The position numbers and the translations under genes were made by a program. DNA of 64,000 bases from assembly GCA_017546165.1 (NCBI GenBank), contig JAFYXL010000016.1:1-64000 (forward strand). The letters are read 5' to 3'. This document shows positions 1 through 7,606 of the stretch, in pieces. Origin of the DNA: Clostridia bacterium (GTDB lineage Bacteria > Bacillota > Clostridia > Monoglobales > Monoglobaceae). The notes beneath the pieces were generated by a model. It saw nothing but the letters and a program-made list of their open reading frames with translations. It ran no database searches and was not told the origin of the DNA. Position 1 is the first letter of the stretch, and every line of letters starts with the position of its first letter.

Positions 1-1
1 C

Positions 2-904
2 TGTATGGTATTATATAGCTATGAGAATAAGGGCTATAAGAAATATCGTTTAAAAGCGGGTGAAACTGCTTGTGAAGAATGTAAGGAGCGAGAAAGAAAT
101 ACATATTTGATAGACAAACTCAAAGATGCGGAGTTTTTGCCGCTTGTACACCCAAACTGCAGATGCACTGTAGAAATTCTTGATGACAAAAACAAAGCTG
201 TTGCCACGGTTGACAGCAAAGTTATTGAAGAACAATTGGGAAAGACAGAAAGTGCCAAGAAAATGAGCTTTCTGGATTATGTAAGCTCGTTGCTTTCTGT
301 GGCTGCACTTATTCCGGGGGTTGACAGTGTTGTAGATTTAATTTCAATACCTGTTGACCTTCTCAGAGGTGACTTAATTTCTGCTGGGTTTGATTTAATT
401 GGGATAGTTCCGTTTATTGGCGAGGTCGGTGATGCAGGCAAGGCGCTTAAAATAGCGGATAAGGCAATAGATGGGGCAAAGGTTGTCGACAAGGTGGCAG
501 ATGGTGTTAAACTTGTTGATAGCACAAGTGATATTATAAAAACTGCAAAGCGCTCTCCGATAGAAATTCCAAAAACAGCAACGGTTAAGGAACAAGCAAA
601 AAATGGTTACTCACAAATTAAGTATACCTGGCAATCAGGTGATTATAAATATACAAGTCGCTGGCATACACAAACGCCAAATGCACCTTCGGGGCAAGGA
701 ACTACATGGGTGGTAGAAAGAAAAAGAAGTGGAATTGGTTATGGAAAGGATGCTAACCCGGGCAAACATGAAGTTTTAATTGGAAAAGATAAATGGATTT
801 CAATGGCTGAATGGAAGAAGACTATAACTGCAAGAAAACAGGGAACAGCAACAAGAGAACAAATCGAAATATTAAACAATGGTCACTGGAGGGATATAAA
901 ATGA
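2..904 (+). CDS. Polymorphic toxin, C-terminal part (5' end outside window)
   Basis: The reading frame is open to the window edge, so this is the C-terminal ~300 residues of a larger protein. In order: a cysteine motif (CEEC, then HPNCRC) like that at the end of Mu F-type minor head proteins, which is often borrowed by Firmicute toxins; a hydrophobic Gly/Val-rich helical stretch (about residues 95-165, with ALIPGVDSV and GIVPFIGEVGD) typical of pre-toxin domains; and a compact ~95-residue C-terminal domain with conserved-looking SRWHTQTPNAP, TWVVER and NNGHW. From memory the last domain resembles polymorphic toxin type 24 (Ntox24); I could not verify this, and the activity (possibly nuclease) is unproven. 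It overlaps the next gene by 4 nt, the usual toxin-immunity arrangement. Delivery route is unknown because the N-terminus is missing. Confidence 0.7.
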   Translation, partial: CMVLYSYENKGYKKYRLKAGETACEECKERERNTYLIDKLKDAEFLPLVHPNCRCTVEILDDKNKAVATVDSKVIEEQLGKTESAKKMSFLDYVSSLLSVAALIPGVDSVVDLISIPVDLLRGDLISAGFDLIGIVPFIGEVGDAGKALKIADKAIDGAKVVDKVADGVKLVDSTSDIIKTAKRSPIEIPKTATVKEQAKNGYSQIKYTWQSGDYKYTSRWHTQTPNAPSGQGTTWVVERKRSGIGYGKDANPGKHEVLIGKDKWISMAEWKKTITARKQGTATREQIEILNNGHWRDIK

Positions 905-1257
905 CAGATAAATTAGATTTTTATTCTGGATATGAGGGAGAACCTGAAATTATATTTGAGCTGATAAAAAATAATAACAGCATTAAAACTGTTCATATTT
1001 GGGATGGACACTTGCTTTTTATTGTTGAAAAAGCTGTCAAAACCGATATTGGCTGGAAAGGAATTGCCGGTGCTTATTATAATGGTGATATGGATGATGT
1101 TTGGGAATTTGATAATCTTCGTGAATGTTTAGATGATTTAGAAAGAACAGATATCTCAACTGAAGATAACGAGACACAAATGGTATATTATGCATTGATT
1201 GATTTATTTAAAGAGGCTATTGAAAAAGAATGCATCATAAAAGTGTATAATGATTAA
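901..1257 (+). CDS. Putative immunity protein for the upstream toxin
   Basis: 118-residue acidic cytoplasmic protein with no signal peptide or membrane segment. I chose the ATG at 901 because GGAGGG lies 7 nt upstream and the ATGA overlap with the toxin stop implies translational coupling; an earlier in-frame start at 811 lies inside the toxin domain. I do not recognise the family. The size, acidity and position directly after a polymorphic toxin gene support an immunity function by context only. No conserved catalytic motif is visible. Confidence 0.6.
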   Translation: MTDKLDFYSGYEGEPEIIFELIKNNNSIKTVHIWDGHLLFIVEKAVKTDIGWKGIAGAYYNGDMDDVWEFDNLRECLDDLERTDISTEDNETQMVYYALIDLFKEAIEKECIIKVYND

Positions 1258-1400
1258 TTAAGATAAACAGTGATGAAATTATTGAGTTTAGTCTGTTTGA
1301 AGACAATACTCTCTTGAAAATTGTCGCTTTTAATGATATAGACAATACCTCGTATGAAATTATTATAAAAGCAGATATTGTTAAAATTGTAAAACTTTAA
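1254..1400 (+). pseudogene. Relic of a small immunity-like or unknown ORF (C-terminal end only)
   Basis: This frame is open from 1254 to a TAA at 1398-1400 and reads as a plausible acidic protein tail (SDEIIEFSLFEDN, then SYEIIIKADIVKIVKL), but has no in-frame ATG/GTG/TTG with a ribosome binding site. It begins immediately after the immunity gene. It looks like the surviving 3' end of a gene whose start was lost, as is common in rearranging toxin-immunity tails. What it encoded is unknown. Confidence 0.4.
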
Positions 1401-1478
1401 AAATGGAATTTAAATACACTATTCAAAAACAGGCACGCATATTGTTCCTGAACGACCAATTGATTGGAGGGATCAAAT

Positions 1479-1793
1479 ATGTATTTTTTAAACGAAAAAG
1501 AGGAGAAAGTAATAGGTAAATTCTTAAATAGCACTGACGATATTCAAGGGAAAGAACTAAATCTGATATGGGATTATGGTAGCCAAGCGCACGCACTATA
1601 TGATTCTTATATAGAAGACGAATCGGATTTTGAAATTGATGAAGATGGCTATGAAGAGTTTTGGTCATTTGTTTTCAAAGTAATTACAGTTGATACTAAC
1701 ACGCCCATTGAGATTACAGAAGATAATTATTCTTTGATAAATTATCGTAATTTTCCTAAAGAAATTATTGTTAATGGGAAAAAGATTAATTAA
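1479..1793 (+). CDS. Small acidic protein, possible orphan immunity protein
   Basis: 104 residues, strongly acidic in the middle (SYIEDESDFEIDEDGYEEFW). Start ATG 1479 is preceded by GGAGGG at 1466-1471; the TTG at 1464 overlaps that Shine-Dalgarno and is rejected. No membrane segment. Family not recognised. It sits in the tail of a polymorphic toxin locus, where extra immunity genes for past or competing toxin tips accumulate, so orphan immunity is the best contextual guess. It is followed by a strong terminator. Confidence 0.5.
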   Translation: MYFLNEKEEKVIGKFLNSTDDIQGKELNLIWDYGSQAHALYDSYIEDESDFEIDEDGYEEFWSFVFKVITVDTNTPIEITEDNYSLINYRNFPKEIIVNGKKIN

Positions 1794-1842
1794 GTAAGAC
1801 GATGAGTTATAAAATCGATATAGTGAATGATTAAACCTCTGC

Positions 1843-1868
1843 ATCTATTATGAACGTGAAAGCCAAAA
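1843..1868 (+). repeat. 26-bp direct repeat, left copy
   Basis: ATCTATTATGAACG followed by TGAAAGCCAAAA. A second copy at 2669-2694 matches at 24 of 26 positions (CA replaces TG). Both copies sit directly before an intrinsic terminator. The pair brackets the palindromic element and the XRE / zinc-ribbon genes. Confidence 0.7.
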
Positions 1869-1870
1869 AT

Positions 1871-1900
1871 AAAAGCACTCAAACGAGTGCTTTTATTTTT
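1871..1900 (+). terminator. Intrinsic terminator after the toxin-immunity patch
   Basis: Perfect 10-bp stem AAAAGCACTC / GAGTGCTTTT with an AAAC loop, followed by ATTTTT. Confidence 0.85.
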
Positions 1901-1904
1901 GTAT

Positions 1905-1994
1905 TTGTGTCCGTAGGACACAACATCATTACGAGCGACAGCGAGTACACTGTTTGACTGCTTGCGGTCAACATCATTCCACTTGCGGACACAA
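1905..1994. repeat. 90-bp palindromic-ended, hairpin-rich element
   Basis: The ends form a perfect 9-bp inverted repeat (TTGTGTCCG at 1905-1913, CGGACACAA at 1986-1994). Inside are an 8-bp hairpin TTGTGTCC-gta-GGACACAA (1905-1923), a 5-bp hairpin TTGAC...GTCAA (1954-1971) and a direct repeat CAACATCATT (1921-1930 and 1969-1978). It is more GC-rich than its surroundings and has no ORF. It could be a small dispersed repeat or a non-autonomous mobile element. Confidence 0.5.
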
Positions 1995-2062
1995 AATGAA
2001 GTTGTGCTTACACACAGAAGTCAACACAAAAAAAGCATCTGACTATATACAATAATCAGGTG

Positions 2063-2266
2063 CTATTCCTTTTCAAATTCAATAACTTCCTCAATTTTGC
2101 AATCTAATGCAGTACAAATTTTATTTAAAATAAAACTGTCATATCTAATGACTTTGTTCTTATAATAATTATCAATTATGTGATAACGAATGCCTGTACG
2201 TTTTGACAATTCATATCTTGAAACATTATAATTTTTCAGTGCTGTATCAAGTGTAATTCTTATCAT
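2063..2266 (-). CDS. XRE/Cro-CI family small HTH regulator
   Basis: 67 residues consisting of a single helix-turn-helix domain of the Cro/CI type (TLDTALKNYNVSRYELSKRTG, then a recognition helix region IRYHIIDNYYKNK, ending DCKIEEVIEFEKE). There is no sensor domain, so it is a minimal phage-type repressor. GAGGTGAG lies 6-8 nt before the ATG. It is transcribed divergently from the zinc-ribbon gene at 2373, and the shared 100-bp gap holds overlapping promoters within a large inverted repeat, so it most likely represses both itself and the neighbour. Confidence 0.8.
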   Translation of the reverse strand: MIRITLDTALKNYNVSRYELSKRTGIRYHIIDNYYKNKVIRYDSFILNKICTALDCKIEEVIEFEKE

Positions 2267-2280
2267 AAACTCACCTCTAG

Positions 2281-2349
2281 ATATATTCTAATAAATATAT
2301 ATCTTGTTGACAATTCCCTTAAATAGATATATATTTATATAAGAATATA
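2281..2349. promoter_or_regulatory. Overlapping divergent promoters inside an inverted-repeat operator
   Basis: Plus-strand promoter: TTGACA 2307-2312, 17-bp spacer, TATATT 2330-2335, for the zinc-ribbon gene. Minus-strand promoter: TTGTCA (2313-2308), 17-bp spacer, TAGAAT (2290-2285), for the XRE gene. The two -35 boxes overlap at the centre. Arms 2281-2303 and 2326-2349 are near-perfect inverted repeats (one differs by two inserted bases), and each arm contains one -10 box. A dimeric repressor bound at the two arms would shut both promoters. Confidence 0.7.
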
Positions 2350-2372
2350 AATTAATTGGAGGAGAAGAAATT

Positions 2373-2651
2373 ATGGCTGAATTTTGCTTGAATTGCTGGA
2401 ATAAAATAAATAAAACTAATGACAATGAAAGAAAGTATATTATATCTAAAGATTTAGATTTGTGTGAAGGTTGTGGAGAATGGAAGCCTGTCATTATTAT
2501 GGAGCGCAAAGCATACTATATACATAAATTCAAATATTTTATTCTACCGTTCAGGGCTATTTGCAATGTTTTATATTTCATATGTATATTTTTAATACTT
2601 CTTTATTTAGTAGTTAAATATTATAAATCAGAGAATAAAGATAAGCTATAA
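2373..2651 (+). CDS. Small zinc-ribbon membrane protein
   Basis: 92 residues. The N-terminal half has two CxxC pairs (FCLNCW, and CEGCGEWKP) that should bind one zinc; residues about 62-82 form one hydrophobic segment (LYFICIFLILLYLVVKYY), giving a zinc-ribbon head on a membrane anchor. The start has GGAGGAGAAG 5 nt upstream. The CEGCGEWKP head is familiar from small Firmicute proteins found beside XRE regulators, but no function is known to me. Its promoter lies in the operator shared with the divergent repressor gene. Confidence 0.65.
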   Translation: MAEFCLNCWNKINKTNDNERKYIISKDLDLCEGCGEWKPVIIMERKAYYIHKFKYFILPFRAICNVLYFICIFLILLYLVVKYYKSENKDKL

Positions 2652-2668
2652 TTATTTACATATAGTGT

Positions 2669-2694
2669 ATCTATTATGAACGCAAAAGCCAAAA
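2669..2694 (+). repeat. 26-bp direct repeat, right copy
   Basis: Second copy of the repeat at 1843-1868 (24 of 26 identical), again immediately upstream of a terminator. Confidence 0.7.
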
Positions 2695-2695
2695 C

Positions 2696-2725
2696 AAAAA
2701 TCCTGTCGAAAGATAGGATTTTTGT
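2696..2725 (+). terminator. Intrinsic terminator
   Basis: AAAAATCCT / AGGATTTTT stem with a ~10-nt loop and T-rich tail. Confidence 0.8.
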
Positions 2726-2788
2726 TTTGTACTATATTTGTGAATTTTGTTTTTTTTAATGCAAATACTAAGTTGAAGAGGTGATAAA

Positions 2789-4090
2789 ATGGAATCTATA
2801 TGGTGGAATAATAAAATACAGAGGCCAAGATTTGAAGAATTAAAAAATGATATAAAAACGGATGTGTTGATTATAGGTGGAGGAATAACGGGTATATTAT
2901 GTGCATATATGCTGAAAAGTGCCGGGGTGGATTGTGTGGTTGCCGAAGCCGATAGGGTTTGCAGCGGAATTACCAAGAATACAACTGCAAAAATTACCTA
3001 TCAGCACGGACTTATATATGATAAAATGATTGGCAGATTTGGAGTTGAGAAGGCGCAACTTTATTTAGAGGCGCACAGTGTAGCGCTAGAACAATACCGA
3101 AACATAAGCGAAAAAGTCGAGTGTGATTTTGAAGAGTGTGATTCTTTTGTCTATTCACTTGCCCACAAGGACAAAATTGAAAAGGAAGTAACGGCTCTGA
3201 ATAAAATAGGTTGCTCTGCTACATTTGTGGATAGTCTTCAATTACCATTTGCAGTGGCAGGAGCTGTCAAGGTGAAAAATCAGGCCCAATTTAATCCTCT
3301 TAAATTTGTATTTTCCATTGCCAAAGATTTGCCGATATATGAACGGACAAAGGTCTTAGAAATCACACCCGATGTGGTGAAAACTGCGTATGGAAAAATC
3401 AAAGCGAAAAAAATTATTGTGGCAACGCATTTTCCGTTTATTAATAAGCACGGTGGGTATTTTTTAAAAATGTATCAGCATCGTTCTTATGCCATTGCCT
3501 TTAAAAACGCGCCGATCATAAAAGGAATATACGTTGATGAGTCAAAAAAAGGACTATCGTTCCGCAACTATGGTGATTTGTTGATTCTTGGGGGAGGGAG
3601 CCACCGAACAGGGAAAAAAGGAGGAAATTGGCAGGAATTGTTAGAATTTGCAAAGCTTAACTATCCAACGTCCCAGGAAGTGTGCCGATGGGCAACGCAG
3701 GATTGTATGACGTTGGATGATATTCCTTATATAGGACAATATTCAAAAGAGACACCGGATTTTTATGTAGCCACAGGCTTTAACAAATGGGGAATGACAT
3801 CTGCGATGACATCGGCTATGATTTTGACAGATTTGGTACAGGGAAAGGAAAATAAATATTCATCAGTGTTTTCACCCTCCAGAAGCAGTATGCGGCCGCA
3901 GTTGGCAATCAACACGGCGGAAGCCCTTATAGGAATTCTGACCCCTACCGTTCCCCGTTGTCCTCATTTGGGGTGTGCGCTGAAGTTCAACCGGCAGGAA
4001 CGCACTTGGGATTGTTCCTGTCATGGTTCGCGTTTTACTGAGGACGGCGAATTGATTGATAATCCGGCAAGTGGAGATAAAAAGAAGTAA
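2789..4090 (+). CDS. FAD-dependent oxidoreductase (DAO family) with C-terminal Rieske [2Fe-2S] domain
   Basis: 433 residues. An FAD-binding Rossmann fold opens the protein (VLIIGGGITGILCAYML, about residues 29-45), followed by a DadA/glycine-oxidase-like substrate domain with the second FAD contact region near DFYVATGFNKWGMTSAM. Residues about 388-415 hold CPHLGC and CSCHGSRF, the Cys/His pairs that ligate a Rieske cluster. This fusion is a known Firmicute family of unknown substrate; electrons probably pass between FAD and the Rieske centre. The Rieske domain ends soon after its second motif, which is normal for this family. GAGGTG precedes the ATG. It stands alone between two terminators. 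Confidence 0.85.
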   Translation: MESIWWNNKIQRPRFEELKNDIKTDVLIIGGGITGILCAYMLKSAGVDCVVAEADRVCSGITKNTTAKITYQHGLIYDKMIGRFGVEKAQLYLEAHSVALEQYRNISEKVECDFEECDSFVYSLAHKDKIEKEVTALNKIGCSATFVDSLQLPFAVAGAVKVKNQAQFNPLKFVFSIAKDLPIYERTKVLEITPDVVKTAYGKIKAKKIIVATHFPFINKHGGYFLKMYQHRSYAIAFKNAPIIKGIYVDESKKGLSFRNYGDLLILGGGSHRTGKKGGNWQELLEFAKLNYPTSQEVCRWATQDCMTLDDIPYIGQYSKETPDFYVATGFNKWGMTSAMTSAMILTDLVQGKENKYSSVFSPSRSSMRPQLAINTAEALIGILTPTVPRCPHLGCALKFNRQERTWDCSCHGSRFTEDGELIDNPASGDKKK

Positions 4091-4130
4091 CTATTTATGG
4101 ATGCTACGCCATATTGACAACAAGGATAGC

Positions 4131-4165
4131 AAAAGACAGCCTAAAATATATGATGGTTGTCTTTT
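4131..4165 (+). terminator. Probable terminator after the DAO-Rieske gene
   Basis: AAAAGACAGCC / GGTTGTCTTTT stem with one wobble pair and an AT-rich loop; the T tract forms part of the stem. Confidence 0.55.
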
Positions 4166-4337
4166 GAATTTACATAAAAGTGGGTTCCGGAAATTCGCAT
4201 AAAAATATTGCCGAAAATTTGGTCATTTATACGAAAATAGTAAATTACATTTTTATCCAAAAACTACAATCTTTACTGACGCAAGGGTTTGAAAGATTTT
4301 AAATAATTTTTCATTAAAAGGTGGTCCGAAATGCCTG

Positions 4338-4413
4338 TTGACAATTTTTTCAAGCTGCTATATAATAGCATATATAGTGCATTTACCAAAAGATGCAACC
4401 CTATATATTGTGT
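4338..4413 (+). promoter_or_regulatory. nrdG-nrdD promoter with paired NrdR boxes
   Basis: TTGACA 4338-4343, 17-bp spacer, TATAAT 4361-4366. Box 2 at 4398-4413 (ACCCTATATATTGTGT) matches the known NrdR-box consensus acaCwAtATATwgtgt at 15 of 16 positions. A weaker box 1 at 4365-4380 (ATAGCATATATAGTGC) matches 12 of 16. Their starts are 33 bp apart, about three helical turns, the usual paired geometry. The boxes overlap the -10 and the start site, fitting repression by NrdR, which is encoded at 33321-33776. Confidence 0.75.
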
Positions 4414-4475
4414 TGAAAGCGAAGAAAAAGCGGATTAAAGGTTTTGACGTACTTGGTTAGAAGAGGTGGACTGAG

Positions 4476-5165
4476 ATGAGAATTTGCGGACTTATAAAGA
4501 CCACATTACTTGATTTTCCGGGCAAGGTAGCTTGTACGGTGTTTCTTGGAGGATGCAATTTGAGGTGCCCTTTTTGCCACAATTCAGAGATTGCCTTTTC
4601 GAAAAAGGGCGATGAAGTTTCAGAAGAAGAATTTTTTAGTTTTCTGGCAAAGCGGAAAAGCCTACTTGAAGGTGTTTGTGTTACCGGCGGCGAGCCACTT
4701 ACGACAGATGAGATATTTGATTTTTTAAGAAAGATAAAGGATATGGGCTTTTGTGTAAAGATTGATACAAACGGATGCTTTCCCGAAAGACTTCAAAAAG
4801 TAATTGAAAGCGGCTATATAGATTTTGTGGCGATGGATATTAAAAATTCACTTTCTAAATATGAAAAAACAGTGGGTATTGAAAATTTTGATGTTACGGT
4901 TATTCAAAAATCCATAGAAATAATCAAAAGCTCAAATATTGATTATGAATTTCGCACAACTGTTGTAAAGGGACTTCATACAGAAGCAGACATTGAGGAT
5001 TTGGCAAGGATAATTCCAGGTGAGAATAATTACTTCTTACAAGGTTTTAAAATGAGTGACAGGGTTCCTGATAAGACTTTGGAGGAATTCACTCAGAGAG
5101 AAATGAAGAGAATGCTCAATAGGATAAAGACTTATGTGCCTGACAGCCAACTGAGAGGGGTATAA
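4476..5165 (+). CDS. nrdG: Anaerobic ribonucleoside-triphosphate reductase activating protein (radical SAM)
   Basis: 229 residues. CNLRCPFC supplies the CxxxCxxC ligands for the [4Fe-4S] cluster that cleaves S-adenosylmethionine, followed by HNSEIAF and the VTGGEPL motif that contacts SAM. It installs the glycyl radical on NrdD. The sequence style (ICGLIKTTLLDFPGKVA start) is that of the longer NrdG2-type activases in Clostridia. GAGGTGG precedes the ATG by 6 nt. It is the first gene of an operon with nrdD 27 nt downstream, under the NrdR-box promoter. Confidence 0.92.
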   Translation: MRICGLIKTTLLDFPGKVACTVFLGGCNLRCPFCHNSEIAFSKKGDEVSEEEFFSFLAKRKSLLEGVCVTGGEPLTTDEIFDFLRKIKDMGFCVKIDTNGCFPERLQKVIESGYIDFVAMDIKNSLSKYEKTVGIENFDVTVIQKSIEIIKSSNIDYEFRTTVVKGLHTEADIEDLARIIPGENNYFLQGFKMSDRVPDKTLEEFTQREMKRMLNRIKTYVPDSQLRGV

Positions 5166-5192
5166 ATAAAATATATACGGGAGGGAAATTGT

Positions 5193-7577
5193 ATGTATAA
5201 AGTAAGGAAAAGGGATAACAAGATTGTTGAATTTGAGTTGTCACGTATCAGCGATGCTATAATTCAGGCTTTTGAGGCACAAAACAGGGAGTATAACAGA
5301 GATATTATAGACTTATTGGCGCTCAAAGTTACGGCACACTTTGAACCAAGGATTGAAAACGGTGCAATTTCGGTCGAAAACATTCAGGACAGCGTGGAAG
5401 AAATTCTGGTTCAGGCAGGATATGCAGACGTTGCAAAAGCATATATCCTTTATCGTAAGCTCCACGAAAAGATGCGCAATATGCAGTCAACAATACTCAA
5501 TTATCAGGAAGTTGTTGATAATTATCTTAAGATAAACGATTGGCGCGTTAAGGAAAATTCAACTGTTACATACTCAGTGGGAGGACTTATTCTCAGTAAT
5601 TCGGGTGCAATTACGGCAAATTACTGGCTAAGCGAAATCTATGACGAAGAAATTGCAAATGCTCACCGCAGTGCAGATATTCATATACACGATTTGTCTA
5701 TGCTGACCGGTTACTGTGCGGGCTGGTCCCTTAAACAGCTTATTCAGGAGGGCCTGGGTGGTGTTGAAGGCAAGATTACTTCAGCTCCTGCAAAGCATCT
5801 TGCCACACTTTGCAACCAGATGGTTAACTTCCTTGGTATTATGCAGAATGAATGGGCAGGCGCTCAGGCGTTCAGCTCTTTTGATACTTATCTTGCGCCA
5901 TTTGTAAAGGTGGACAACCTGAGCTATGAACAGGTTAAAAAGTGCATTGAGTCATTTATTTATGGCGTAAACACTCCATCACGTTGGGGAACCCAGGCAC
6001 CATTTTCAAATATTACTCTTGATTGGACTGTTCCCAACGATTTGGCAGAACTTCCTGCCATTGTTGGAGGCAAGGAAATGGACTTTAAATACAAAGACTG
6101 CAAAAAGGAAATGGATATGGTCAACCGTGCCTTTATTGAAGTTATGATTGAGGGAGATGCCAATGGAAGAGGATTCCAGTATCCAATCCCCACATATTCA
6201 ATCACCCGTGACTTTGACTGGTCGGAAACCGAAAACAACAAGCTTTTGTTTGAGATGACTTCAAAGTATGGAACTCCATATTTCTCAAACTATATTAACA
6301 GTGATATGGAACCAAGCGATATCCGCAGTATGTGCTGCAGATTGCGTCTTGACCTTCGTGAACTTCGCAAAAAAACAGGTGGATTTTTTGGCAGCGGAGA
6401 GAGTACAGGCTCGGTTGGTGTTGTAACAATCAATATGCCGAGGATTGCTTATCTTGCAAAAAATGAGGAGGACTTCTTTAGACGGTTAAACAAACTGATG
6501 GATGTTTCAGCACGCTCACTCAGAATAAAGAGAGAAATAATTACACGACTCCTTGAAGAGGGACTTTACCCTTATACAAAGAGATATCTCGGCACTTTTG
6601 AAAATCACTTTTCTACAATTGGTATTATTGGTATGAATGAGGTGGGACTTAATGCAAGCTGGTTGCGTGCTGATATGACAGATGCCAAAACTCAGGAATT
6701 TACAAAAAAGGTTCTTAATCATATGCGTGAAAGACTAGCTGACTATCAGGAAAAATATGGTGACCTTTACAACCTCGAGGCAACCCCTGCTGAATCTACA
6801 ACATACCGCTTTGCAAAACACGATGTTGAAAAATATCCTGAAATCATTACTGCTGCAGAAGAGGGCGGAACACCGTACTATACCAACAGCTCACACTTGC
6901 CTGTTGGCTACACAAGTGACATATTTGATGCTTTGGATGTTCAGGACGAGCTTCAGACTTTATATACTTCAGGAACGGTATTCCACGCATTCATTGGTGA
7001 AAAGATGCCTGACTGGAAAGCGGCAGCCAGCCTCGTAAGAAAGATAGCGGAAAATTATCAATTACCTTATTACACATTGTCCCCTATTTATTCGGTATGT
7101 AAAAATCACGGTTATCTTGCAGGAGAACAAAAGGTATGCCCTGTATGTGGAGAAAAAACAGAGGTTTATAGCCGAATCACAGGTTACTATCGCCCTGTTG
7201 GAAACTGGAACGATGGTAAAACACAAGAATATAAAGAACGTAAATTATATGATATAAAAAATTCGGTTCTTAAGAAAAAAGCCGATTTGGGAGCAGTTGA
7301 AAAAGCTGCGGTATGGGAAGTGTCCCGGGAAGGTTGTGAGGGAGAAACAAATGTTATGCTCTTCACAACAAAAACTTGTCCCAATTGCAAGGTAGCTACA
7401 TCGGTGCTTGAAAAATACAATGTTGGTTATACTAAGGTTGATGCTGAAGAACGTGTTGATTTGGCAACAAGCTTTGATGTTCGCCAGGCGCCCACATTGG
7501 TGGTTGAAAGGGACGGCAAGGTACAGAAGTTTGCAGGTGTATCCGAAATACGCAAATATACAGACAACATCAACTAG
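5193..7577 (+). CDS. nrdD: Class III anaerobic ribonucleotide reductase with fused glutaredoxin-like domain
   Basis: 794 residues; converts ribonucleoside triphosphates to deoxy forms without oxygen. An N-terminal ATP-cone (about 1-90, starting YKVRKRDNKIVEF) senses ATP/dATP. The ten-stranded barrel follows. Near the C-terminus a zinc site (CKNHGY and CPVCGEKTE) precedes the glycyl-radical loop RITGYYR (Gly about 664). Most NrdDs end shortly afterwards, but here a linker leads to a ~74-residue thioredoxin-fold domain (about 721-794) with the redox motif CPNC and the cis-proline region RQAPTLVV. With trxB next, this domain probably supplies the reducing electrons. GGAGGG precedes the ATG by 7 nt. 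Confidence 0.93.
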   Translation: MYKVRKRDNKIVEFELSRISDAIIQAFEAQNREYNRDIIDLLALKVTAHFEPRIENGAISVENIQDSVEEILVQAGYADVAKAYILYRKLHEKMRNMQSTILNYQEVVDNYLKINDWRVKENSTVTYSVGGLILSNSGAITANYWLSEIYDEEIANAHRSADIHIHDLSMLTGYCAGWSLKQLIQEGLGGVEGKITSAPAKHLATLCNQMVNFLGIMQNEWAGAQAFSSFDTYLAPFVKVDNLSYEQVKKCIESFIYGVNTPSRWGTQAPFSNITLDWTVPNDLAELPAIVGGKEMDFKYKDCKKEMDMVNRAFIEVMIEGDANGRGFQYPIPTYSITRDFDWSETENNKLLFEMTSKYGTPYFSNYINSDMEPSDIRSMCCRLRLDLRELRKKTGGFFGSGESTGSVGVVTINMPRIAYLAKNEEDFFRRLNKLMDVSARSLRIKREIITRLLEEGLYPYTKRYLGTFENHFSTIGIIGMNEVGLNASWLRADMTDAKTQEFTKKVLNHMRERLADYQEKYGDLYNLEATPAESTTYRFAKHDVEKYPEIITAAEEGGTPYYTNSSHLPVGYTSDIFDALDVQDELQTLYTSGTVFHAFIGEKMPDWKAAASLVRKIAENYQLPYYTLSPIYSVCKNHGYLAGEQKVCPVCGEKTEVYSRITGYYRPVGNWNDGKTQEYKERKLYDIKNSVLKKKADLGAVEKAAVWEVSREGCEGETNVMLFTTKTCPNCKVATSVLEKYNVGYTKVDAEERVDLATSFDVRQAPTLVVERDGKVQKFAGVSEIRKYTDNIN

Positions 7578-7606
7578 ATGAAGTATTGAAAGGGATGAAA
7601 ATACAA

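Larger units (their letters stand above)
4091..4475. other. Long intergenic region before nrdG
   Basis: It holds the terminator of the oxidoreductase gene (4131-4165) and, at its far end, the nrd promoter with NrdR boxes (4338-4413). Between about 4166 and 4337 I see AT-rich sequence with no ORF and no structure that I can identify. Confidence 0.6.

Noticed and set aside
811-900. Earlier start for the immunity gene at 811
   Set aside because: It would add 30 residues within the toxin domain in another frame; ATG 901 has a strong Shine-Dalgarno.
1254-1400. Frameshifted continuation of the immunity gene
   Set aside because: The immunity product already ends naturally, and the second frame shows no overlap in sequence that a single indel would join into a known protein; treated as a separate relic.
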